Shown piece by piece: positions 1-6,138 of a stretch of DNA of 8,322 bases (the stretch's first letter is position 1; each line of letters begins with the position of its first letter). Made by a program: the position numbers and the translations under genes. The stretch covers positions 1-8,322 of the forward strand of contig URZM01000093.1 in the NCBI GenBank assembly GCA_900552315.1, in the 5' to 3' direction. Source of the DNA: an uncultured Bacteroidales bacterium (lineage in GTDB: Bacteria; Bacteroidota; Bacteroidia; Bacteroidales; Muribaculaceae). The notes beneath the pieces were generated by a model that saw only the letters and a list, made by a program, of their open reading frames with translations, was not told the DNA's origin and made no database searches.

Positions 1-44
1 TTGTCGAACTCTGTCAAATATATATGAGTATGTGTATCTATCAT
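1..44 (-). CDS. tatD: TatD-family metal-dependent DNase, N-terminal 14 codons only
   Basis: Read on the minus strand, an ATG at 44-42 opens a frame giving MIDTHTHIYLTEFD before the window ends. This matches the N-terminus of TatD-family hydrolases, where the two histidines of the HxH motif (residues 5 and 7 here) bind the first catalytic metal ion. Family members are cytoplasmic metal-dependent 3'-5' deoxyribonucleases. The ATG overlaps the TGA stop of the upstream 232-residue gene in an ATGA arrangement, so the two genes are probably translationally coupled. Only about 5% of a typical gene of about 200-260 codons is present. The call rests on this short but characteristic start and on the common pairing with a polyprenyl synthase in Bacteroidales, which is recalled family knowledge rather than something tested here. 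Confidence 0.72.
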   Translation of the reverse strand, partial: MIDTHTHIYLTEFD

Positions 45-739
45 CTATTTTCCCTCTCACTCTTACGATAATAATAAACGAGACCATATTCCCGACATTT
101 TGTCAAACGTTCTGTCTCAGGTAGTAAAGAATAATATTTTTCCACCTGATTCCAAACCTCAAGAATAATTCTATCAGCCATATCTCGCATCTGAGATAAC
201 GCAGATAAAGCTTTCGTTGTATTTGCTATAGCGTTTTTACGAATATTGAACGCTTCTTTAAATATATCATAATGAACAGAAACTTTTGCTATCGCCGGAT
301 TATAAATAGGAGTTCCTCCTTGTTGTATCCTCATTGTCTCACCTGCAATAATTTTTGCACCCCATTCTAGAATAGCATTTTCATTCATCAAATCAGGTAC
401 AATAAAACGATTTTGAGACAGACCATACAATTCTACAGCCCCCCTTTTTATCTCATTTCTCATAATACACATACCTAAAACCTGAATAAAATGGGAAATA
501 TACATACGGGCATTACGAAGTTTCGCTTGGTACTTGGCATTATCTTTTACCTGTATATCTAAATATTGATGATAAAGAATATATGCAGATTTAAAACGAG
601 GTAAAAAAACTTTTGCTTCATTTACAATATGATAAGATAACACAGGTTCTGGAGCCAAAAACATATCGTCTTTGTTTACGACACACTCAAGAGAACGTAT
701 TCTCGCACTATCAGTATTCGGTAATCGGCGATATGGCAT
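41..739 (-). CDS. Uncharacterised Bacteroidetes protein (starts PYRRLPNTD)
   Basis: This 232-residue protein has no function I can name. It resembles a family of small uncharacterised proteins seen in Bacteroidales, recognisable by the N-terminal PYRRLPNTD (residues 2-10), a central GGTPIYNP stretch (141-148) and a C-terminal KCREYGLVYYYR segment (214-225). It looks mostly helical, with no signal peptide and no convincing membrane span, so it is probably cytoplasmic. The start is the ATG at 739-737, 15 bases after the stop of the prenyl synthase. The spacer is A-rich (TTTTGAAAAAAG) with no strong Shine-Dalgarno motif, as is usual in this phylum. Its stop overlaps the tatD start, placing it inside a three-gene operon. 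The gene is strongly AT-rich. The conserved charged and aromatic residues near the C-terminus suggest a nucleic-acid or protein contact surface, but that is speculation. Confidence 0.85.
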   Translation of the reverse strand: MPYRRLPNTDSARIRSLECVVNKDDMFLAPEPVLSYHIVNEAKVFLPRFKSAYILYHQYLDIQVKDNAKYQAKLRNARMYISHFIQVLGMCIMRNEIKRGAVELYGLSQNRFIVPDLMNENAILEWGAKIIAGETMRIQQGGTPIYNPAIAKVSVHYDIFKEAFNIRKNAIANTTKALSALSQMRDMADRIILEVWNQVEKYYSLLPETERLTKCREYGLVYYYRKSERENR

Positions 740-754
740 CTTTTTTCAAAACAA

Positions 755-1309
755 TTAATGTTCTCGATACATCAACTCCGAAGCAAGTTGTAACAACGGA
801 TTTTTATAATTATCATCTTCTATTTCTATAGACTCAAGACATTCGCATGCCTTACTATAATACTCCTGCATTTTATTTTCACAAAGCTCTCTAATTCCCA
901 ATCGATTATACAGAGCCGTTACACAAGAAATCTTTTCTTTCGAATCATAATCTTCCCGATTCAGCCATCCCAAAAGCTCTTCTTTATCCTCCCCTTTAGC
1001 GAGTCGTAACGCATTAATCAACATATAAGTCTTTTTGTTATTCAGGATATCTCCCCCAATTTTTTTCCCAAAAACTACAGGATCTCCATAAACATCAAGA
1101 TAATCATCTTTTAACTGGAATGCCAAACCTATATTGACTCCAAACTGATATAATTTTTCGGCAGATGTAGCGCTCGCTTCTGCTATAATCGCCCCGATTT
1201 TCAAAGCTCCACCCAATAATACTGCCGTTTTTAGCCGTATCATATTTAGATATTCATCTTCCGTAACATCATCCCGTCCCTCAAACTCCATATCATACTG
1301 CTGTCCCTC
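755..1309 (-). CDS. Polyprenyl (farnesyl/geranylgeranyl-type) diphosphate synthase, C-terminal half only
   Basis: This is a trans-isoprenyl diphosphate synthase, which condenses isopentenyl diphosphate with an allylic diphosphate to make precursors for quinones and undecaprenyl carrier lipid. The visible part holds the second aspartate-rich motif DDYLD within LAFQLKDDYLDVYGDP (residues 58-71, counting from the Met at 1291) and the following IGGDI and NKKTYM elements. Full members are about 320 residues, and the first DDxxD motif should lie in the missing N-terminal half, so this copy would be inactive as it stands. The ATG at 1291 is not a real start: upstream in frame are Asp, Tyr, Gln, Gln, Gly and Glu, continuing the family's EGQQYDMEFE motif to about 1309. 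There homology ends and GC-rich transporter sequence begins. I cannot tell a genuine truncation from a chimeric assembly; the coherent downstream operon favours an originally intact gene. Confidence 0.88.
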   Translation of the reverse strand, partial: EGQQYDMEFEGRDDVTEDEYLNMIRLKTAVLLGGALKIGAIIAEASATSAEKLYQFGVNIGLAFQLKDDYLDVYGDPVVFGKKIGGDILNNKKTYMLINALRLAKGEDKEELLGWLNREDYDSKEKISCVTALYNRLGIRELCENKMQEYYSKACECLESIEIEDDNYKNPLLQLASELMYREH

Positions 1310-1489
1310 TCCGTGTGGGGATGCCTGCTCGGATTCATGGGGCTTATAATAGCGTTGCCGCTCACCACCTTGGTCCTCTCATACTATGACCGCTATGTGG
1401 TGCAGCCATACATACACCGCAACGACCCGCAAGACCCGCCCAAGACCCCGGAATCTCCGCTTGACACTCCTTTCGACGAGATGGAGTAA
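1289..1489 (+). CDS. AI-2E/PerM-family membrane transporter, C-terminal fragment
   Basis: An open frame of 66 codons ends at TAA 1487-1489 and has no plausible start. Its N-terminal part is a hydrophobic helix containing LLSLSVWGCLLGFMGL and IIALPLTT, then SYYDRYVVQPYI and a hydrophilic, proline- and acid-rich tail. The order of LLGxxG, IALPLTT and a basic/aromatic cap is what I expect at the C-terminus of AI-2E/PerM-family polytopic membrane proteins, about 350 residues long, which handle export or exchange of small molecules and often have no known substrate. The missing part would be some 280-300 residues lying to the left, but that DNA is instead a prenyl synthase gene on the opposite strand. 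The gene is therefore cut at the junction. Composition is GC-rich like the genes to the right. It ends 28 bases before tdk on the same strand, so the two probably share an operon in the source genome. Confidence 0.6.
   Translation, partial: HIILLSLSVWGCLLGFMGLIIALPLTTLVLSYYDRYVVQPYIHRNDPQDPPKTPESPLDTPFDEME
1291..1312. other. Composition and gene-truncation junction
   Basis: To the left is AT-rich sequence whose minus-strand prenyl synthase is readable up to about 1309. To the right is GC-rich sequence whose plus-strand transporter tail is readable from about 1295. About 15 bases (1295-1309) therefore fit both families, in register on opposite strands. No inverted repeats, target duplication or transposase accompany the change. 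The joint is consistent with a k-mer-sized overlap joining two metagenomic contigs, or with microhomology-mediated recombination in one genome. Confidence 0.8.
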
Positions 1490-1517
1490 GTCCACCCTAC
1501 CCATAAATGCAAAACAG

Positions 1518-2153
1518 ATGAACCGCATAGGCAAACTATATTTCCGCTATGGCACCATGGGCTCGGCCAAGACGGCCATGCTCCTGACCCAGGCTTACAA
1601 TTTCGAGGAAAGAGGCATGGAGTATATGTGCTTCAAACCAATAATAGACACACGCGAGCAGCGCAGCGTGATACGTTCCCGCATAGGCATAGAGCGTGAC
1701 TGCCGCTGGATTCACGGCGACACCGACATGTATCAGCAGATACGCGGCATATTCGAGGAGACCCTCTCCATACCCGCATGGCTGCTGATAGACGAAGCGC
1801 AGTTCCTGACCCCGGCCCAGGTGGACCAGCTGGCGCACGTGGTGGACGACTACGGCTGCAACGTGGTGTGCTACGGCCTGCGCACAGATTTCACCACCCA
1901 CCTGTTCGAGGGCTCACGGCGCCTGTTCGAGATCGCGGACAGCATAGAGGAAATAAAGAGCACATGCTCGTGCGGGCGCAAGACCATAGTCAACGCCCGC
2001 ATCGACTCAGGCGGAAACATCGTGACCGAAGGCGCGCAGGTCGAGATAGGCGGCAACGACCGCTACATGGCCGTGTGCCGCAAGTGCTGGACCAACAAAC
2101 GAATCGAGAAGGCGCGCCGCAACACGCTCCCCTTCGAGACCGGAGAGATTTGA
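1518..2153 (+). CDS. tdk: Thymidine kinase
   Basis: A 211-residue cytoplasmic thymidine kinase of the bacterial TK1-like type, phosphorylating (deoxy)thymidine with ATP in pyrimidine salvage. The P-loop is GTMGSAKT (residues 12-19). The Walker B/catalytic motif is DEAQ (92-95), with Glu93 the expected general base. CYGLRTDF (118-125) is the next conserved nucleotide-site segment. The structural zinc site is built from Cys150, Cys152, Cys187 and Cys190, and the thymidine-contacting lasso lies around Tyr183. Length is normal for the family. The frame is open upstream to at least 1386, but family homology begins with KLYFRYG, so the ATG at 1518 is chosen; the longer reading runs through the transporter tail in a different frame. 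The P-loop has Ala where many members have Gly (SGK), and the protein resembles the LYFRYGTMGSxK type more than the GSMFSGKT type. Confidence 0.93.
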   Translation: MNRIGKLYFRYGTMGSAKTAMLLTQAYNFEERGMEYMCFKPIIDTREQRSVIRSRIGIERDCRWIHGDTDMYQQIRGIFEETLSIPAWLLIDEAQFLTPAQVDQLAHVVDDYGCNVVCYGLRTDFTTHLFEGSRRLFEIADSIEEIKSTCSCGRKTIVNARIDSGGNIVTEGAQVEIGGNDRYMAVCRKCWTNKRIEKARRNTLPFETGEI

Positions 2154-2167
2154 CACCCAATAAAAGA

Positions 2168-2199
2168 TTGTTTTTTAAAAAAATCAAAACCTAATATCT
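2168..2199 (+). promoter_or_regulatory. Possible weak promoter upstream of the cyuA-like gene
   Basis: The 59-base gap after tdk is very AT-rich in an otherwise GC-rich region. A TTG at 2168-2170 is followed 21 bases later by TAATATCT (2192-2199), a partial match to the Bacteroidales -7 element TAnnTTTG. The intervening T6A7 tract (2171-2183) would be an intrinsically bent A/T tract and, with flanking GATT and ATC, forms a loopless dyad. There is no hairpin strong enough for a terminator. Read-through from tdk is an equally good explanation. Confidence 0.3.
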
Positions 2200-2212
2200 A
2201 AATACCTGCTAA

Positions 2213-3505
2213 ATGTTACCAAAACAGCAACGAGAAGAGATTGTCGCGCTCATACGCCGCGAGGTGGTGCCCGCCATGGGCTGCACCGAACCCGTAGCTA
2301 TTGCCTTGGCGGTAGCCAAAGCCACCGAACTGCTCGGCACACGCCCGCAAAAAATCAAGGTCGGCCTGAGCGCCAACATGCTCAAGAACGCGATGGGCGT
2401 CGGTATTCCCGGAACCGGCATGATAGGTCTGCCCATAGCCATAGCCCTGGGAGCCATCATAGGGAAGAGCGAATACGGACTCGAGGTGCTCAAGGACGTC
2501 AACCCTGACGCAGTGCAGGAAGGGAAGAAATTCATTGACGACGGCCGCATCGAGATCTTCCTCGACGAGAACGCCCCCTCCATCCTGCACATTGACGTGC
2601 TTGTAAGCGCCGAGGCGTCCCAGGCCAACGCCGTGATTTCAGGCAACCACACCCATTTCGCACGTCTGGCCACCTCGCGCGAGACCCTGCTTGACGAGCT
2701 TAGCGGAGACTCCCCGTCGGCCACCGCAGGCAACGCCTCCACCGACCCCAAACTCGATATGCGCACCGTGTGGGAGTTCGCCACCGAAAGCCCGCTGGAG
2801 GAGCTTGATTTCATACTCCAGGCCAAGGAGCTCAACAAGAAGGCGGCCATGCTCGCCATGAAAGAAGGATACGGACACTCCCTGGGCTACACCATCAAGG
2901 AGCACGGCGCGAAGTATTTCGGCGACACGCCCCTGGAGCATATGCTCATCTACACCTCGGCGGCCTGCGACGCCCGCATGGCGGGAGCCGCCATACCTGT
3001 AATGTCCAACTCCGGATCCGGCAACCAGGGCATCACGGCCACCATGCCGGTGGTCAGCTTCGCCGAGGACTGCGGAGCCAGCGAGGAGCAGCTGATACGC
3101 GCACTCACCCTCTCGCACCTCACCTCCATCTATATCAAACAGAGCCTGGGGCGCCTCTCGGCCCTGTGCGGATGCGTGGTGGCCTCCACAGGCTCGTCCA
3201 GCGGCATAGTCTATCTAATGGGGGGCGGCTACGAGCAGGTGCAGGCGGCCATAAAGAATATGGTGGCCAACCTCACAGGCATGGTGTGCGACGGGGCCAA
3301 GCCTTCGTGCGCCATGAAGATCTCCAGCGGCGTGAGCACAGCCATGATAACGGCGCTCCTGGCCATGCAGGGACGCTGCGTCACCAGCAACGAAGGCATA
3401 GTGAGCGACGACGTGGACCGCACCATCCACAACCTCACAAGCATAGGCCGCGACGCCATGCGCGAGACCGACCGTCTCATCCTCAACATCATGACGAACA
3501 AGTAA
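2213..3505 (+). CDS. cyuA: L-cysteine desulfidase family protein (UPF0597, YhaM/CyuA-like)
   Basis: This 430-residue protein is full length for the UPF0597 family, which includes E. coli YhaM/CyuA and the archaeal L-cysteine desulfidase. These are oxygen-sensitive 4Fe-4S enzymes that split L-cysteine into pyruvate, ammonia and sulfide. Diagnostic segments are MGCTEPVAIALA (residues 22-33, Cys24), GIPGTGMIGLPIA (64-76), MSNSGSGNQGI (264-274), ALCGCVVASTGSSSGIVYLMGG (317-338) and VCDGAKPSCAMKISSG (358-373). Cys24, Cys319 or Cys321, Cys359 and Cys366 are the candidate cluster ligands or catalytic cysteine; which is which cannot be decided from the sequence. No signal peptide, so cytoplasmic. The ATG at 2213 gives the expected LPKQQREEIVALIRREV start. 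It lies 59 bases after tdk and ends at a strong hairpin. Substrate could be cysteine or a related amino acid; the family is also loosely annotated as a serine dehydratase alpha-like protein. Confidence 0.85.
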   Translation: MLPKQQREEIVALIRREVVPAMGCTEPVAIALAVAKATELLGTRPQKIKVGLSANMLKNAMGVGIPGTGMIGLPIAIALGAIIGKSEYGLEVLKDVNPDAVQEGKKFIDDGRIEIFLDENAPSILHIDVLVSAEASQANAVISGNHTHFARLATSRETLLDELSGDSPSATAGNASTDPKLDMRTVWEFATESPLEELDFILQAKELNKKAAMLAMKEGYGHSLGYTIKEHGAKYFGDTPLEHMLIYTSAACDARMAGAAIPVMSNSGSGNQGITATMPVVSFAEDCGASEEQLIRALTLSHLTSIYIKQSLGRLSALCGCVVASTGSSSGIVYLMGGGYEQVQAAIKNMVANLTGMVCDGAKPSCAMKISSGVSTAMITALLAMQGRCVTSNEGIVSDDVDRTIHNLTSIGRDAMRETDRLILNIMTNK

Positions 3506-3532
3506 GGCAACAGCACAATCCCCAGCAATGCA

Positions 3533-3568
3533 GCGATGCCGCCCTGGAGCGTTCCGGGGCGGCATCGT
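3533..3568. terminator. Bidirectional hairpin terminator between convergent genes
   Basis: GATGCCGCCC (3535-3544) pairs perfectly with GGGCGGCATC (3557-3566). The stem continues inward through TGGA/TCCG (one T-G wobble) to a GCGT tetraloop, and outward by a C-G pair and a G-T wobble, giving about 16 paired positions. It lies 27 bases after the cyuA-like stop (3505) and 24 bases after the amylase stop on the other strand (3593). It is thus well placed to end both convergent transcripts, although neither side has a long T tract. Confidence 0.75.
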
Positions 3569-3592
3569 CGTTGTATAGGGGTGGATGCGGGA

Positions 3593-5980
3593 TTATCTTA
3601 CCAGCGCCTTGCCCACCCTGGAGCCTTGGCGCACTATGAAGATGCCTTTCGAGGGGTTCTCGACCCTGCGGCCCTGCATGTCGAAATACTCTACCAGAGC
3701 CTCGTCGTCGCCCAAATCTATCTCTATGCCGGAGACGGTGTCCACGGCATAGACCGTGTTGTTGGAGAAGTCGGCCACCAGGTTGTATTTCCCGGCAGGT
3801 ATGGTCCAGGACTTGCAAGCCGAGGCGTTGACGCTGGCTGCATACTTGACCATTTCGGCAGATTTCCCTATGCCTACCTCCACGCCCTCAGAGGGAGAGC
3901 CATAGCGGTTGGCGTTGGTGTTCAGGTCGTCCCAGCTGCTGCCGAGCCGGTCAGTGAGGTTGAAATAACAGGTGCTCTCGCCGGGGGCGGCCTCCAGTTC
4001 CACGCCTTTGGCCACGAATGTATTGCCGGACTTGGACATCTCCACGCCAGCGGTGGTGTCCCAGGAGGCCCCTTTCAGGTCGCCGAGCACATACAGGCTG
4101 GCAGGCATGTCCACCACGGGGTCAGGGTCGGGATCCGGGTCAGGATTTACGCCGTTGTACGCGCCACGGTCGCCTGCCTGCGAGTCATACAGGTGTCCCT
4201 GCACGCAGTTCAGGTCGCCCGTCTGGGTGCCGTTGCCGTCATTGAATACGAGGCCCGTGGTGCCGTCAGGCACCACATACATCCAGATGTCGCCTGTAAG
4301 GGAGCTCATCTTCTCACCGGGCCATGTAGAGGCGCTCGCGCCGCCCCAGTAATGGACATAGGGCTGCGGCCAGCGGCTGTTGGAGTTGTCGAAATACACG
4401 GCCTTGGGGTTGATGGCCGGTTTGGCCACCTTCTTGAAGGTGAGCGAGCCGGTCTTCACTCCGCTCTCTCCGGTGGCGCTCCAGCTCACGGTGACGCTCT
4501 GCCCATCCGCCATGTCCGAGCCGAGGGTGAACGTGGTGGCCGAGCTGACACTCACCTGCTGGCCGTCGCCTATCTTGTACCAGGCGGAGCTGCAGTTCAT
4601 CGGAGTCACCTTCACGGAGATGGTACCCACGAACTCGCCTCCGGCGGGTGAGAAGCTGAGGCTGGCGTCGCGCGTCACCTGGCCGTAGATCACGGCTATG
4701 CCGCTGGATCCTACCGTGCCGGTGATGGTGGAACCGGTCACGGTGAATGTGCCGCCGCTCACATGGTCAGTGTATGTGCCGGCAGGGCAATAGCCGCCCC
4801 CGTTGGCCACAGACACGTTGCCGCTGCCTTTCATCACTATGACGGCTCCTCCCCCCTCACGCGTTATGGACACCGCATTGCCTCCGTTGCTGAAATACTC
4901 CGCTTTGCCCACCATGGCGTTGCGGAACTTGTTGACCTCCGCTATCTGGGGGTTCTTGAAGCTCGTGCTTCCCTTGCCCACCTTTATGTTGTTGAAGCCC
5001 TTGGCGTTGGGACGCGAGAAATAGAGGGCAGTCGCGCCGTTGCGGCAAGCGTTGGCGGCCCAGGCACGGTCTATCACGCTCTGGTCCACGTTCTGGCTCC
5101 ACTCGTCATTGGAATATGTGTCATGGCTCTCGCCCCAGTACACCACCTTGCTGTCCGGCAGTCCCTGGTTGCTCACCCAGTCGCCCGCGTGACCCTGCGG
5201 CAGGCCGCCGTTGTCCCTAGCGGCGCTGTTGCTGTAACGGTTGTCGGTCACCGACATGAAAGAGGCGTATTCCTTGATAATCCTATTGTCGGGACCTGCC
5301 TCGTTCAGTATCTCTCCATAATGCCATACGCCCGGCACCGATGTCACCTCTTTCCAGAAATTGCAACCTTCCGAAGGCAGGCCGATGTGCTTGGCGGCGT
5401 CCCAGCGTATTCCCTTCACGCCCATGTCAGCCAGGTCCTGCACATACGCCTTGGCCCTGGCGGTCACCTCGGCGCTTTCCGAGTTGATATCGCCATAGTC
5501 GCCGAGCTGGCCATGCGTTATGGAGCGGCGGTCGCCATAATTTATGCCCCCCTCCCAGCGCACACGTCCGTTGGAGTCCCACCAAGGGTCATGGTATCCG
5601 GCTGTCTTGTCCACATGGTTCGCCACGACATCCACTATGACCTTGATGCCGTATTTCCCTGCCTCCTCGCACAGAGCCATGAGATCTGCGGCAGAGCCCA
5701 TGCCTGACGGCTTGAAGGCAAGGTCATAAGGACGGTAGAGGTCATGCCAGGGGCTACCTGTGCGTATGTCGCCGCGCTGAAGCGGCGAGAGCTGGACAGC
5801 ACCGAAACCCGCAGCGGCTATGTTCGGCAACTCGGCCTTGACATCGGCCATGGTCCAATCGAAACAATGCAGGATATTTCCATCCTGAATCTTGTCGGGA
5901 AGCCCGTAGCTCTCGGTGACCGAAGCTGTCCCCGTCAGCCCCCACATCAAGGCAACGGCTGGGATGAGTCTTTTCATCAT
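3593..5980 (-). CDS. Secreted multidomain GH13 alpha-amylase with starch-binding module and T9SS-like tail
   Basis: A 795-residue endo-acting alpha-amylase, cleaving alpha-1,4 bonds in starch. Residues 1 to about 20-25 are a Sec signal peptide (MMKRLIPAVALMWGLTG) without a lipobox cysteine. A GH13 catalytic barrel covers about 33-370. ILHCFDWTMADVKAEL, the VDVVANH region I (116-122), GIRWDAAKHI (nucleophile Asp194), HYGEI (acid/base Glu223) and GESHDTY (Asp287) closely follow the B. subtilis AmyE pattern (GH13 subfamily 28). A small beta domain C runs to about 435. Residues 438-516 look like a chitobiase/Fn3-associated beta domain. Residues 526-599 resemble CBM26 (VYFDNS, YVHYWGG, STWPGEKM, GLVFNDGNGTQTGDL). 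A (DP)n linker at 613-621 leads to another beta-sandwich (about 626-746). The last ~45 residues (EYFDMQGRRVENPSKGIFIVRQG, ending KALVR) are a Por/T9SS sorting-like tail. The start is the first of two adjacent ATGs. A promoter lies about 67 bases upstream. Confidence 0.93.
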   Translation of the reverse strand: MMKRLIPAVALMWGLTGTASVTESYGLPDKIQDGNILHCFDWTMADVKAELPNIAAAGFGAVQLSPLQRGDIRTGSPWHDLYRPYDLAFKPSGMGSAADLMALCEEAGKYGIKVIVDVVANHVDKTAGYHDPWWDSNGRVRWEGGINYGDRRSITHGQLGDYGDINSESAEVTARAKAYVQDLADMGVKGIRWDAAKHIGLPSEGCNFWKEVTSVPGVWHYGEILNEAGPDNRIIKEYASFMSVTDNRYSNSAARDNGGLPQGHAGDWVSNQGLPDSKVVYWGESHDTYSNDEWSQNVDQSVIDRAWAANACRNGATALYFSRPNAKGFNNIKVGKGSTSFKNPQIAEVNKFRNAMVGKAEYFSNGGNAVSITREGGGAVIVMKGSGNVSVANGGGYCPAGTYTDHVSGGTFTVTGSTITGTVGSSGIAVIYGQVTRDASLSFSPAGGEFVGTISVKVTPMNCSSAWYKIGDGQQVSVSSATTFTLGSDMADGQSVTVSWSATGESGVKTGSLTFKKVAKPAINPKAVYFDNSNSRWPQPYVHYWGGASASTWPGEKMSSLTGDIWMYVVPDGTTGLVFNDGNGTQTGDLNCVQGHLYDSQAGDRGAYNGVNPDPDPDPDPVVDMPASLYVLGDLKGASWDTTAGVEMSKSGNTFVAKGVELEAAPGESTCYFNLTDRLGSSWDDLNTNANRYGSPSEGVEVGIGKSAEMVKYAASVNASACKSWTIPAGKYNLVADFSNNTVYAVDTVSGIEIDLGDDEALVEYFDMQGRRVENPSKGIFIVRQGSRVGKALVR
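4118..4147 (-). repeat. Asp-Pro repeat linker in the amylase
   Basis: On the minus strand these codons give NPDPDPDPDP, alternating CC(N) Pro and GA(C/T) Asp codons. On the plus strand the region reads as imperfect GGGTCA/GGGTCG units. Such linkers are flexible or extended spacers between modules in secreted Bacteroidetes glycosidases; here the linker separates the CBM26-like module from the final beta-sandwich and sorting tail. The short tandem unit could vary in copy number between strains by slippage. Confidence 0.85.
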
Positions 5981-6046
5981 GATTACGATAAGAATTTCAT
6001 TTGCGAAAAACTCGCATGTAAGATTATATTAAGGATAACTGCACCA

Positions 6047-6078
6047 CAAAGTTAACAATAAAACTCCAATCCTCCAAA
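6047..6078 (-). promoter_or_regulatory. Bacteroidales sigma-ABfr promoter for the amylase
   Basis: On the minus strand TTTG (6078-6075) is followed after 20 bases by TAACTTTG (6054-6047), an exact match to the Bacteroidales -33 TTTG / -7 TAnnTTTG consensus and spacing. Transcription should start near 6040, leaving a leader of about 60 bases before the amylase ATG at 5980. That leader (5981-6040) is AT-rich, with no Shine-Dalgarno motif and no obvious structured element. The amylase therefore likely has its own transcript, separate from the upstream peptidase. Confidence 0.75.
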
Positions 6079-6084
6079 TATGCG

Positions 6085-6118
6085 GTCAGCCATGCCCGTT
6101 TTCACAGGCATGGCTGAC
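6085..6118 (-). terminator. Hairpin terminator after the C10 peptidase
   Basis: GTCAGCCATGCC (6085-6096) and GGCATGGCTGAC (6107-6118) form a perfect 12-bp stem with a 10-base loop. On the minus strand it lies 20 bases after the peptidase stop codon (6139). No long T tract follows, which is common for terminators in this phylum. Its far edge is only 6 bases from the -33 element of the amylase promoter, so it separates the two transcription units and might also affect polymerase access to that promoter. Confidence 0.7.
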
Positions 6119-6138
6119 ACCGTACACAAAAAGAACCC

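Noticed and set aside
613..831. 72-codon plus-strand frame spanning the prenyl synthase / hypothetical gene boundary
   Set aside because: Overlaps two convincing minus-strand genes and shows no motif or start signal.
1261..1500. Insertion sequence or integron attachment site at the composition break
   Set aside because: No transposase or integrase fragment, terminal inverted repeat, target-site duplication or tRNA end was found near the break.
1386..1517. N-terminal extension of thymidine kinase by 44 residues
   Set aside because: The extension is low-complexity Arg/Thr-rich sequence out of frame with the transporter tail it overlaps; thymidine kinase homology begins at the ATG at 1518.
4100..4150. 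CRISPR-like or regulatory direct repeats (GGGTCA/GGGTCG units)
   Set aside because: The units are the codons of the in-frame Asp-Pro linker of the amylase, with no spacers.
3536..4651. Long plus-strand open frame (371 codons) opposite the amylase
   Set aside because: It is an antisense shadow of a GC-rich gene: Gly/Ala/Val/His-rich with no domain signature, while the minus-strand frame carries full GH13, CBM and sorting-tail motifs.
4763..5707. Plus-strand open frame (314 codons) opposite the amylase catalytic domain
   Set aside because: Composition is that of the complement of the GH13 barrel; no motif of its own, and the opposite strand has all catalytic residues.
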